From positions 1 to 32,448 of the forward strand of contig JAOUBX010000050.1 of the NCBI GenBank assembly GCA_029860075.1: a stretch of 32,448 nucleotides of DNA, written 5' to 3'. This DNA comes from Deltaproteobacteria bacterium (GTDB taxonomy: Bacteria; Desulfobacterota; JADFVX01). How positions within the stretch are numbered: the stretch's first letter is position 1; every line of letters begins with the position of its first letter. This document shows, in pieces, positions 8,021 to 14,318 of the stretch. Position numbers and translations under genes: made by a program. The notes below the pieces were generated by a model. The model saw nothing but the letters and a program-made list of their open reading frames with translations, was not told the DNA's origin and did no database searches.

Positions 8021-8323
8021 ATGTCATTTAATGAAAAAACGGTAAAGCAATTATTTAAGGATTTCATTGCAGAACTGGATCTGAAAAAAGGTGACATAAT
8101 AAAGCGTGACCATTTTTTCAGGTGGTTCGAAGAAAACCATCCGGAAATAAAAAGTGCAGCAATTTCAACTCACTTTCTTATCATGTCAAGCAATGAACCA
8201 AACCGTACCCACTACGACATTGACCCCCATGGTAAAGATGATCTCCTCTATCAAATTAATTGCCAGAATTTTCGTTTATACGATTCAATCAGTGATCCCC
8301 CCCCGATCCATAAAGAAAAATGA
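8021..8323 (+). CDS. Orphan DUF7669-like domain protein
   Basis: About 100 residues, starting at MSFNEKTVKQLFKDF (8021); an earlier in-frame Met at 8006 is possible. The pattern KRDHFFRWFEENHPEIKSAAISTHFLIMSS followed by YDIDPHGKDDLLYQI..FRLYD resembles a small N-terminal domain I know from restriction-endonuclease-type proteins and annotate tentatively as DUF7669. In those proteins it is followed by a nuclease domain; here the frame ends shortly after. The gene may be a stand-alone domain or the stump of a larger protein. A run of eight C at 8298-8306 just before the end could cause a frame change, and the next frame stays open for about 30 codons. It sits alone between repeat copies A and B. 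Function unknown. Confidence 0.6.
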   Translation: MSFNEKTVKQLFKDFIAELDLKKGDIIKRDHFFRWFEENHPEIKSAAISTHFLIMSSNEPNRTHYDIDPHGKDDLLYQINCQNFRLYDSISDPPPIHKEK

Positions 8324-8488
8324 CAGAGTCGGAATCGATTACCTGCGGGAAAACAGGGCTGTTAAATCATGCCCCTCCCGCTCATTGCCCGGACGAGCCG
8401 GACTCTTTTCAGTACCCCCTTGAGGGGTGTAAGTGCCTTAACGAAATATCTATTGCAGAGAAACTCTGCAAGTTATTTCCAAGTTACT
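8324..8488. other. Non-coding stretch with a perfect 8-bp hairpin
   Basis: TTGCAGAG-AAA-CTCTGCAA (8453-8471) is a perfect stem-loop with no U-tract after it. It lies between the DUF7669-like gene and repeat copy B. A smaller CCCC/GGGG palindrome lies near 8414-8428. No gene is seen. Confidence 0.5.
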
Positions 8489-8520
8489 AAAAAAGCCCGC
8501 CACCGTTCCCGGTGCGGGCT
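8489..8520 (-). terminator. Rho-independent terminator of repeat copy B
   Basis: Minus-strand stem AGCCCGCACCGG...CGGTGGCGGGCT followed by TTTTT. Relative to copy A, paired positions have changed (GTACCGG to GCACCGG) while the stem is kept. Confidence 0.75.
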
Positions 8521-8680
8521 TTGAAGTTTAGACCTTGTTGTTGATTTTCCCCTCCCGTTAGAAACAGATTTCTAACGGGACAAGCCCACCCAAGAAGGAA
8601 TTTTATTGCCCCCGTTAAAGGTATGCTTCTCTAACAGGGTTTTTGACAGATATTTTATACATGAGTGTCCTCTTTTGCAA
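8489..8680 (-). ncRNA. Small-RNA-like repeat, copy B (long variant)
   Basis: Minus strand: -35 TTGCAA (8675-8680), 17 bp, -10 TAAAAT (8652-8657), transcript about 8645 to 8489 (about 157 nt). It carries about 50 extra nt relative to copies A and F. The central hairpin is perfect here: CCCGTTAGAAA and TTTCTAACGGG around TCTG (8554-8579). The arms differ from copy A yet still pair. The linker and terminator (8489-8520) are conserved. Confidence 0.6.
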
Positions 8681-8696
8681 TATTAATCACGTATGC

Positions 8697-8842
8697 AGAA
8701 ATATAATTGATAATTGAAAATGGATAATTGATAGTTAGAATTTTGGATTGATTCAATTGCGGATTTGCGATTGCGGATTGCGGAGTGAAAGGCATAGAAC
8801 ACGGATTTAGCGGATTTTCACTGATTTGATTTATGGATTCCC
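8697..8842. repeat. Composite phrase repeat next to copy B
   Basis: It contains AATATAATTGATAATTG, ATGGATAATTGATAGTTAG and GGATTTGCGATTGCGGA phrases, then the GGATTTAGCGGATTTTCACT phrase. The first part recurs beside copies C (9982-10060) and F (13973-14045), so the repeat unit is larger than the RNA-like core. Confidence 0.75.
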
Positions 8843-9101
8843 GACTTCACCCCAGGAGTACTTTGTCACTGCGTTCGGGCGTACTTGAAATGACATTATA
8901 TTCTCTGCGCCTTGGCGTCTCTGGGCGAGACTGTTTTTTTCAACCAATCTTCTGAACTATAAAAAAGCTCATTGGCTATCCATGAATTGAGGTGAAAATT
9001 TAATAGATCCGAAAGTTAAATTAGCAAATGATCTTACAAAGTGATAGGATCGATTATGGGGTGAGAATTTGTTAACGCTTCACATGTAAGGAGGCCTGAC
9101 A
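8843..9101. promoter_or_regulatory. Upstream region of the outer-membrane gene, with 44 bp identical to the PAS-HD-GYP upstream region
   Basis: Positions 9011-9054 are identical to 22733-22776 upstream of the PAS-HD-GYP gene. The block includes TTAGCA, 18 bp, TAGGAT, which could be a weak promoter. A good Shine-Dalgarno (AAGGAGG, 9088-9094) precedes the TTG at 9102. Positions 8880-8940 carry other phrase-like intergenic DNA. Confidence 0.55.
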
Positions 9102-9200
9102 TTGGAAACACCTTTTCCTTCGGGAAATCAAAAGGATATCTCATCTAAATGCCTTCAACTCCTCGTTGATTCCGCCCTATATGGCAGGATATCTGCTTCA

Positions 9201-9833
9201 ATGAGAGGGCTTTTCTGTCTTACCATCAAGCTCTCCCCTCTAATTGCGGGCATAATGCTATCTTTACAAACAAGCAGCACATATGCCGCTCAACCTTTTA
9301 TTGGAGTCTCAACGAATTGGGCTCTTCTTAAAGGGGAGGAGAAGTCAACAGGGTATGATGTGGCGGAAATGAACAGCGATGAAGAGCTGGAGCCTGCATT
9401 GTCCGTAAAATCATTGAATAACTACATTGCAAACAGTTCATTTGGTTATTTTGTAGAATTCGGTATAGAGTCATATTCTCTCTCAGGATCAGGAGAAGAT
9501 AACACAGGCATTGATGGAGAGTATTTGTACTTAACACCCACAGTTTTTTACGATTTTCTCAAAAACAGTTCTGGTGATCATTCTTTCAAAATAGGCGCGG
9601 GGTTTGGTCTGGGATATATGTCAGCCGAGGGCAGAGTCATGGTTGAGGGTCCGGGATTACCTATCAAGACCATTGATGGTAAAGATTTTGGTACGTCAAT
9701 TGGTCTTATGCTGGAGTATAAGTATAAAAACTGGGTCTTCCAGGCTAAAGAATATACGCCTGGCGCCACAATAGATGGTATCGATTTTATAATAGAGTTA
9801 CCAACTTTTATTTTAGGTTACAGGTTTGATTAG
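9201..9833 (+). CDS. Outer-membrane beta-barrel protein (210 aa)
   Basis: The product has an N-terminal signal peptide MRGLFCLTIKLSPLIAGIML with probable cleavage after SSTYA. Alternating amphipathic strands with many Gly and aromatic residues follow, and the C-terminus is LGYRFD, ending close to the usual aromatic barrel signature. It is probably a small OmpW/OprF-like barrel of unknown cargo. The same frame is open from a TTG at 9102 with a strong ribosome binding site. However, residues before 9201 copy the N-terminus of the PAS-HD-GYP protein encoded at 22824 (NQKDISS..LQLLVDSAL). I take the Met at 9201 as the functional start because the signal peptide begins there. The longer form would bury the signal about 33 residues in. 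The gene sits alone between repeat copies B and C. Confidence 0.75.
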   Translation: MRGLFCLTIKLSPLIAGIMLSLQTSSTYAAQPFIGVSTNWALLKGEEKSTGYDVAEMNSDEELEPALSVKSLNNYIANSSFGYFVEFGIESYSLSGSGEDNTGIDGEYLYLTPTVFYDFLKNSSGDHSFKIGAGFGLGYMSAEGRVMVEGPGLPIKTIDGKDFGTSIGLMLEYKYKNWVFQAKEYTPGATIDGIDFIIELPTFILGYRFD

Positions 9834-9869
9834 AGAAAAACAGCGATAGGGACCATTTAAATTATTAAC

Positions 9870-9970
9870 CCCGGAACATTGCTGGTGCGGGCTTTGAAAT
9901 TTAGACCTTGTTTTTGATTTTCCCACCGTTATTTGACACAAATTCTATACGCCACTGTCCTCTTTTGCAA
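9870..9970 (-). ncRNA. Small-RNA-like repeat, copy C (decayed 3' part)
   Basis: Minus strand: -35 TTGCAA (9965-9970), 17 bp, -10 TAGAAT (9942-9947). The central hairpin is missing (a short deletion) and the terminator is degenerate: only CCCG/CGGG pairs remain and the U-tract is lost. Promoter and linker are retained, so any transcript would run on toward the outer-membrane gene in antisense. Confidence 0.45.
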
Positions 9971-10265
9971 TATTAATCACAAATGCGGAAATATAATTGA
10001 TAATTGAAAATGGATAATTGATAGTTAGAATTTCGGATTTGCGATTGCGGAATGCGGATCATTCAATTTTGGATTTTGGAATTCGGATTGCGGAATGGGA
10101 AAGGCCGTTGCGGGTTACAGGTTGCAGGTTACGGGATTAAAATCTTTTAATCCTCTATATCCTGTTAATCCTGTCAAAAAACTTTTTTAAGATTTCTCCC
10201 TTCAGTCGAAATGACAAGAAAAAATGTGAGGTGCCTTTTGATGGGTTGCGCTTCGCTCAACCTCC
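9971..10265. repeat. Phrase-repeat region
   Basis: Holds the AATTGATAATTG / GGATTTGCGATTGCGGAAT phrases (9982-10060), a GTTGCGGGTTACAGGTTGCAG stutter, and an inverted copy of the GACAGGATTAACAGGAT phrase (10150-10182). A CAGTCGAAATGACAAG phrase follows. No gene is seen. Confidence 0.65.
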
Positions 10266-10760
10266 TCAAGCCGCCAATTTATGCCAGCCTGCATCGTCGT
10301 ATCCTAAAGAGACGATAGACGGCTCCGTGGCGGTCTTTGAAGCGAGTTCTTCCATGTGGTCTTTGTAATCGTCAATTTTTTGCCCCATAGCGACGAGAGA
10401 GCGTAATAAAAGTTCGCTTTGTACCTGCATGGGTACGGGGGCTTTGCTGCTTTCCCAGCGTGAAACCTGCTCTGGCCGGACGTGCAGTTTTCGGGCAAAA
10501 TCCGCCTTGGACCAGCCAAGGGACTTCCTCAAGAAACCGATTTCAAGAGGGGTTAGCCTTTCCGGTTTGTTGACAAGTGCAACGGCGATGCAGCGGTGAA
10601 GACCTGCCAGGTTTGGAATGGAGACCAACTGGTTGCCGCAATTGGCGCAGCGCCTGAGCGGAATATCTTTCAATACCACATTGGGGAGGCCGCTCTCCTC
10701 GTAACGTATTGTTTCCGTACCTTTAACCATCTCCTCTTTTTTGCAGTCCGGGCAAATCAT
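10266..10760 (-). CDS. MqsA/HigA-like antitoxin with N-terminal zinc ribbon and HTH
   Basis: Antitoxin of about 164 residues partnered with the upstream DUF4258 gene. The start at 10760 (MICPDCKK) is chosen because it overlaps the toxin stop as ATGA and has GGAGG six bases before it; the Met at 10772 lies before that ribosome binding site. The N-terminus has two CxxC pairs (CPDC, CANC) forming the YgiT/MqsA-type zinc ribbon. A central Xre-type HTH follows (LTPLEIGFLRKSLGWSKADFARKLHVRPEQVSRWES), then a short helical tail. By analogy with MqsA it should neutralise the toxin and repress the operon by binding a palindrome near the promoter. It is related to 28173-28682 in this window. Confidence 0.85.
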   Translation of the reverse strand: MICPDCKKEEMVKGTETIRYEESGLPNVVLKDIPLRRCANCGNQLVSIPNLAGLHRCIAVALVNKPERLTPLEIGFLRKSLGWSKADFARKLHVRPEQVSRWESSKAPVPMQVQSELLLRSLVAMGQKIDDYKDHMEELASKTATEPSIVSLGYDDAGWHKLAA

Positions 10761-11038
10761 TCCAACCTCCATGCAGTAACAATCAATACTTCTTCTTTCG
10801 ACAGGAATTCAATAATAACGGCTATCTTGTTCGTCCTCACCTGATGCCGCCAGGAACCGTTTTCGTATTCCGCTTCTTCTACGATACCTCCTCGAAGCAC
10901 ATTCTCACAGTCAACCATGGTGAGATTGCGTTCCTTAAGCCGATCTATGGCGTGAGGCCTTGAATAGGTTATAAATCCATTCGTTAAAATTTTACGAAGC
11001 AGCTTTTTTGCTTCATGCTTTGAATAGGGTTGATCCAT
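10757..11038 (-). CDS. DUF4258 family putative toxin
   Basis: A 93-residue protein with the DUF4258 pattern: ITYSRPHAIDRLKERNLTMVDCENVLRGGIVEEAEYENGSWRHQVRTN..VIIEFLSKEEVLIVTAW. The conserved His in the SRPHA motif and the Arg and Glu residues further on suit an RNase-like fold of the RelE/MqsR sort; activity is inferred only. Its stop overlaps the antitoxin start. No ribosome binding site precedes the ATG; instead a sigma70 -10 box lies five bases upstream, suggesting a leaderless mRNA. It is flanked by repeat copies C and D. Confidence 0.75.
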   Translation of the reverse strand: MDQPYSKHEAKKLLRKILTNGFITYSRPHAIDRLKERNLTMVDCENVLRGGIVEEAEYENGSWRHQVRTNKIAVIIEFLSKEEVLIVTAWRLE

Positions 11039-11043
11039 ATTTG

Positions 11044-11096
11044 ACTATAGCAACAACAGCGATTGTTTTCAAGGCAAATATTGCGTTTAGCGCAAT
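11044..11096 (-). promoter_or_regulatory. Promoter and palindrome of the first DUF4258/MqsA-like operon
   Basis: Minus strand: -35 TTGAAA (11067-11072), exactly 17 bp, -10 TATAGT (11044-11049), then CAAAT and the toxin ATG. Transcription would start at or within a base or two of the ATG. Just upstream is ATTGCG-TTTAG-CGCAAT (11080-11096), a palindrome that could be the antitoxin's operator. Confidence 0.6.
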
Positions 11097-11119
11097 GGTA
11101 GGCTTGGGGCTTGCTTGGT

Positions 11120-11214
11120 TGGTTTGTTATTGATTTTCTCCCCTTAAAACTGCTTTAAAGGAGTATGTCCACCAGTTTGACACATAGTTTATACTTCAGT
11201 GTCCTCTTTTGCAA
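11120..11214 (-). ncRNA. Small-RNA-like repeat, copy D (no terminator)
   Basis: Minus strand: -35 TTGCAA (11209-11214), 17 bp, -10 TAAACT (11186-11191), the central hairpin CCTTTAAA/TTTTAAGG and the start of the linker (AATCAATAACAA). The terminator is gone. Transcription from this copy would read into the DUF4258/MqsA-like operon 80 bp downstream, so here the repeat may act as a second promoter. Confidence 0.5.
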
Positions 11215-11354
11215 TATTAAGCACGCACTTTTTGCGTGGTGTTAAAAAAAGCCTTCTTTCTTATTTTGATAGGATTAACGGGATTTAGGGGATTGTGTGG
11301 GGGCTGCGCTTGCTCTCTACTAACAACCATTAATTATTAGTAGATTTTTTATAA
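11215..11354. repeat. Short phrase-repeat stretch
   Basis: Contains an imperfect copy of the TTTTGATAGGATTAACGGGAT phrase (11261-11295). No gene is seen. Confidence 0.5.
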
Positions 11355-12419
11355 TTATTTACATGTACCCTCTTTTTTTGCGAGGTCATAGTTTTCACAT
11401 AGGCCTAATTGACAGGCCTTTTTCCAATCAGAGCAACTTCTTTTTTTGTCTTTATACTTAGCGGAAAAGGCATCCCCCCGATTTTTGTAGGCATCTTGAA
11501 TTTCCGGGTCTAATTCGATAGCCCTGTTAAAGTCCGAAATAGCAAGGTCATATTGCCCCTTTTTGTAATAGACTTCTCCTCGTGTGTCGTATGCCTCAGC
11601 AAGTTCCGGATTTATCTCAATTGCTTTGTTGGAATCTGCAATGGCAAGATCGTACTGATTTGTCAGGGTATAAGTCCCTGCCCGATTGTTATAGGCTTCG
11701 GCGTAATTAGGATCTATCTCGATAGCCTTGTTATAATCAGAAAAGGCACGCTCATATTGTCCCTTTTTAGAAAATGCGTCACCTCGACTTACATAGGCAT
11801 TAGTATGGTTTGGATTTAATTGGATGGCCTTATTGGAGTCCTTGATGGCGAGGTCATATTGACCATTTAATTTATATGCAATACTCCTGTTGACGTATGC
11901 CTGAAAAAGCCAAGGATTCAATTCAATCGCTTTGCTTGTATCCGAAATGGATTTATCGTATTCACCTTTACGACCATACATAAGGCCCCTGTTGTAATAT
12001 GCCTTAAAATGCTTGGGGCTTAGTTCAATTGCCCTTGTAAAGTCCAGGATGGCATCGTCAAGCTTGTCCATCCTATAATAATGGAATCCCCGGCTATTGT
12101 AAGAAGCGGTATGCCTGGGATTTATTTCAATGGCTTTGGTTAAATCAGAAATGGCACGCTCATATTGGCCTTTCGCACCGTAAGCATTTCCTCTATTGTA
12201 GTAAGCTTTGGCATTCCTCGGTTCAATTTCAATAGCTTTGCTGTAATAAGAAATAGCGAGATCATATTGTCCATTTTTATAATAGTCATAGCCAGTGTTG
12301 TTGTATGCCTCAGCCTCTGAGCCTTTGCGTAACGGTCCTTGTGCAAAGACGCTGTCAGCAACAAACAAAAAAAGTAACAATCCCATGAGATAAATGAGTG
12401 ATTCAGTATATCGTTTCAT
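11355..12419 (-). CDS. Secreted/periplasmic tetratricopeptide-repeat protein
   Basis: A 354-residue protein with a signal peptide (MKRYTESLIYLMGLLLFLFV, probable cleavage after SVFA). About eight consecutive 34-residue TPR units follow, from residue ~37 to ~320. Each follows the pattern AYxNRGxxYxxKGQYDxAIxDxxKAIEIxP. The tail after the last repeat has three Cys (CSDWKKACQLGLCENY), as often seen in Sel1/TPR proteins, and may form disulfides in the periplasm. TPR arrays scaffold protein-protein contacts; the partner is unknown. The gene is alone between repeat copies D and E. The repeat units are so similar that copy-number change by recombination is likely. Confidence 0.88.
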   Translation of the reverse strand: MKRYTESLIYLMGLLLFLFVADSVFAQGPLRKGSEAEAYNNTGYDYYKNGQYDLAISYYSKAIEIEPRNAKAYYNRGNAYGAKGQYERAISDLTKAIEINPRHTASYNSRGFHYYRMDKLDDAILDFTRAIELSPKHFKAYYNRGLMYGRKGEYDKSISDTSKAIELNPWLFQAYVNRSIAYKLNGQYDLAIKDSNKAIQLNPNHTNAYVSRGDAFSKKGQYERAFSDYNKAIEIDPNYAEAYNNRAGTYTLTNQYDLAIADSNKAIEINPELAEAYDTRGEVYYKKGQYDLAISDFNRAIELDPEIQDAYKNRGDAFSAKYKDKKRSCSDWKKACQLGLCENYDLAKKEGTCK

Positions 12420-12492
12420 AAAATGTCTCTTTTAATTTAATATTTTATAGGAAAAAAGCGGGATTCAAGACTCACCCCTCTTATAATTCAAC

Positions 12493-12608
12493 AAAAAAAC
12501 GCCACTGCTAAAGATATTTTTCTAACCCCCGTTAGCGTTATGCTTCAATAATGTGGTAAATACACCAATTTTGACGCACATTTTATATTTAGTTGATAGG
12601 TTTTGCAA
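12493..12608 (-). ncRNA. Small-RNA-like repeat, copy E (most divergent)
   Basis: Minus strand: -35 TTGCAA (12603-12608), 17 bp, -10 TAAAAT (12580-12585). The 17-bp spacer sequence is quite unlike the other copies but its length is the same. The 3' end still forms a terminator-like structure: AACGC..GCGTT arms with an inner CTAAC-GGGG-GTTAG, followed by a T run (12493-12539). Linker sequence is lost. Confidence 0.45.
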
Positions 12609-12895
12609 TATTAATCACGCAAGCGGGAAGAGCAAAACCTTATTACCACGGAAAGTGCCGGAAGGTCACGGAAAAAAGATTTTATATTGCCACAGAGGGC
12701 ACGGAGGGCACAGAGAGAAAATTTTTTGACAAGATTAACAGGATTTACAGGATTAAAATAATTTAATCATCGGTTAAAAGACTTTCGTTCAAATCAGCGA
12801 AAATCCGCTAAATCCGCGTCAGACCTGTTCTATTTCTTTTCTTTGCATTCTTGGCGGCTTTGCGCGAGATAAATCTCTTATGGATTCCCGACGGC
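12609..12895. repeat. Phrase-repeat region
   Basis: Carries CACGGAAAGTGCCGGAAGGT and ACGGAGGGCACAGAGAG phrases, the GACAAGATTAACAGGATTTA phrase (12722-12770), an inverted AATCCGCTAAATCCGCGTC phrase (12789-12833) and CTTGGCGGCTTTGCGCGAGA (12851-12870). No gene is seen. Confidence 0.65.
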
Positions 12896-13423
12896 TCAGG
12901 AAATGAGCGGTCGGATCTGCTTCTGAAGGTCGGGGTCCAGTTCGGTTGTTTCTTTCATTACATTGAATTGCATGGTTGCCTTTGCAACTTCAATGAGACT
13001 ATCTTCAATTCGATATTTTTTTCTTTTCTTCAGCCAGTCCAGGACCTTGGCAAGGTGCCAGATGGCAGGTTTGCCTTCATGGACGGGGGTGGGGAATTCC
13101 GCTCCGCTGGCAATCATGAGCTTTCTCAGGTTTTGCCTGGTAAATCCGAGGAGCTTTGCTACATCAGTGAGGCCCACAAAGTCGGGTGTCGCTTCCACCA
13201 GAGCTGCTCCCGGTATGGCCCTTTTTACATCGGAAAGGGCACTGTAAACGGCGTCAAAGGCGTTTGATGCCTCGCGTGTGAAGCTTAAGGCAATGCGACC
13301 ATTCTGGCCTATCCCTACGATGGCGTCATCGCAGCCTTCGGCGGCCAACCGCCCCAAATGTTTTTCGGGATTCTCCTTTGTATTCTTCAAAGAGAACTTT
13401 AATGTAAATTCATACTCTTTCAT
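12896..13423 (-). CDS. HicB-like / DNA-binding antitoxin candidate
   Basis: A 175-residue protein. The N-terminal half (MKEYEFTLKFSL.., GCDDAIVGIGQNGRIALSFTREASNAFDAVYSALSDV) has the beta-rich pattern of HicB-type partner domains. The centre (FVGLTDVAKLLGFTRQNLRKLM..) is a MerR/excisionase-type helix-turn-helix, and the C-terminus is helical. It begins 3 nt after the stop of the HicA-like gene, so they form one operon in toxin-antitoxin order. I infer an antitoxin that both blocks the toxin and represses the operon through a palindrome at 13738-13753. The exact family is not certain; a plain DNA-binding accessory protein is the alternative. Confidence 0.65.
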   Translation of the reverse strand: MKEYEFTLKFSLKNTKENPEKHLGRLAAEGCDDAIVGIGQNGRIALSFTREASNAFDAVYSALSDVKRAIPGAALVEATPDFVGLTDVAKLLGFTRQNLRKLMIASGAEFPTPVHEGKPAIWHLAKVLDWLKKRKKYRIEDSLIEVAKATMQFNVMKETTELDPDLQKQIRPLIS

Positions 13424-13426
13424 GAC

Positions 13427-13696
13427 TTACTCCTCTTTATTAGGGGGCTCATTCCTGTTGTGCATTGCGCAGTTGTCAATTACCCGCCGGATTTGCCGGG
13501 TATGGTTCCCGGCATTCCTGGGAGTACTCCAGACACTGGTAATACAGAACTCGCCACACCTGCAATCCTTACTGTTATAAGGGCAATAAATTTTACCCCA
13601 GGCGTGTGAACCTCCTGTTTCAACACGCCATCCATTCGTCTCGGCATATTTCAGGGCTTCTTCAATTTCCTTTTTCGGATGCATCTTTCTCGGCAT
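13427..13696 (-). CDS. HicA-like putative toxin
   Basis: An 89-residue protein. The core EIEEALKYAETNGWRVETGGSHAWGKIYCP matches the HicA double-stranded-RNA-binding-like fold, where the His in the GGSH motif is catalytic for mRNA cleavage. Unlike short HicA proteins it continues with a Cys cluster (CPYNSKDCRCGEFC) and a conserved-looking WSTPRNAGNHTRQIRRVIDN segment, so it is a cysteine-rich variant. The ATG at 13694-13696 has AGGAG 11 nt upstream. Flanked by repeat copies E and F. Confidence 0.65.
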   Translation of the reverse strand: MPRKMHPKKEIEEALKYAETNGWRVETGGSHAWGKIYCPYNSKDCRCGEFCITSVWSTPRNAGNHTRQIRRVIDNCAMHNRNEPPNKEE

Positions 13697-13715
13697 TCGT
13701 AGTTCATCTCCTGAA

Positions 13716-13753
13716 AGTATAACTATATTATTGGCAGGTTGTCAAGTGACAAC
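13716..13753 (-). promoter_or_regulatory. Promoter and operator-like palindrome of the HicA/HicB-like operon
   Basis: Minus strand: perfect -35 TTGACA (13740-13745), 18 bp, -10 TATACT (13716-13721). The palindrome GTTGTCA-AG-TGACAAC (13738-13753) covers the -35 box, which is where an autorepressor would block RNA polymerase. Confidence 0.6.
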
Positions 13754-13820
13754 CCGGTTTGTGTGCTGTGCAATATATTTAGCTTATTGATCTAAAGGCA
13801 GGACATATCCCTTTAACTTG

Positions 13821-13851
13821 AAAAAGCCCGACACCTTTACCGGTGCGGGCT
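13821..13851 (-). terminator. Rho-independent terminator of repeat copy F
   Basis: Minus-strand stem AGCCCGCACCGG...GGTGTCGGGCT followed by TTTT. It faces the HicA/HicB-like operon and would insulate it. Confidence 0.75.
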
Positions 13852-13956
13852 TTGAAGTTTAGACCTTGTTGTTGATTTTTCCCTCTTAAAACTGCTTTAA
13901 AGGAGCATGCCCACCAGTTTGACACATAGTTTATACTTCAGTGTCCTCTTTTGCAA
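13821..13956 (-). ncRNA. Small-RNA-like repeat, copy F
   Basis: Minus strand: -35 TTGCAA (13951-13956), 17 bp, -10 TAAACT (13928-13933), transcript about 13921 to 13821 (about 101 nt). It holds ACTGGTGGGCATGCTCC, a hairpin CTTTAAA/TTTTAAG, the linker ATCAACAACAAGGTCTAAAC and a terminator. It is the cleanest copy together with A. Confidence 0.6.
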
Positions 13957-13969
13957 TATTAAGCACGCA

Positions 13970-14241
13970 TGCGGAAATATAATTGATAATTGAAAATGGA
14001 TAATTGATAGTTAGAATTTCGGATTTGCGATTGCGGAATGCGGAATGATTCTTCGACTGGCTCAGGCCTATGGCTCGCACCAACGGCTTATAGAGATGAC
14101 AGGATGGAGGAAAGGCATGGAACGCGGATGACACGGATTTAGCGGATTTTCACTGATTAGAAAGATAGTGTTCTTTTATACAACTTTATTAAAAATATTT
14201 TTTTAGATTTTTCCAACGGAATGATTGTATAGTTAGGCGCA
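13970..14241. repeat. Composite phrase repeat next to copy F
   Basis: Same AATTGATAATTG and GGATTTGCGATTGCGGAAT phrases as beside copies B and C, a TTCGACTGGCTCAGG phrase, then GCATGGAACGCGGATGACAC / TTTAGCGGATTTTCACT (14112-14159). A short AT-rich lead into the next gene follows. The minus-strand frame at 13931-14134 is made of repeat and is not taken as a gene. Confidence 0.7.
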
Positions 14242-14318
14242 ATGAAACTAAGTACCTTAAAAACAGTCTTGATAATCCTGCTCTTGTAAATAAGCTCAGT
14301 GCCGAGCTAGAGCCACTT

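Noticed and set aside
7762..8097. 111-residue minus-strand ORF opposite the DUF7669-like gene
   Set aside because: Antisense to a better candidate and running into the phrase repeat.
9102..9200. Use of the TTG at 9102 as the functional start of the barrel protein
   Set aside because: The segment is copied from a PAS protein and would place the signal peptide internally. The strong ribosome binding site leaves some doubt, so it is discussed rather than annotated.
7571..13956. Integron cassette array with the repeats as attC sites
   Set aside because: The repeats are not overall palindromes, show no matching RYYYAAC/GTTRRRY core pairs at their ends, and no integrase is in the window.
7571..13956. 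CRISPR array
   Set aside because: Copies are 90-190 bp, 0.9-1.5 kb apart with genes between, and no cas gene is present.
13931..14134. 67-residue minus-strand ORF
   Set aside because: It consists entirely of the repeat copy F promoter region and phrase repeats.
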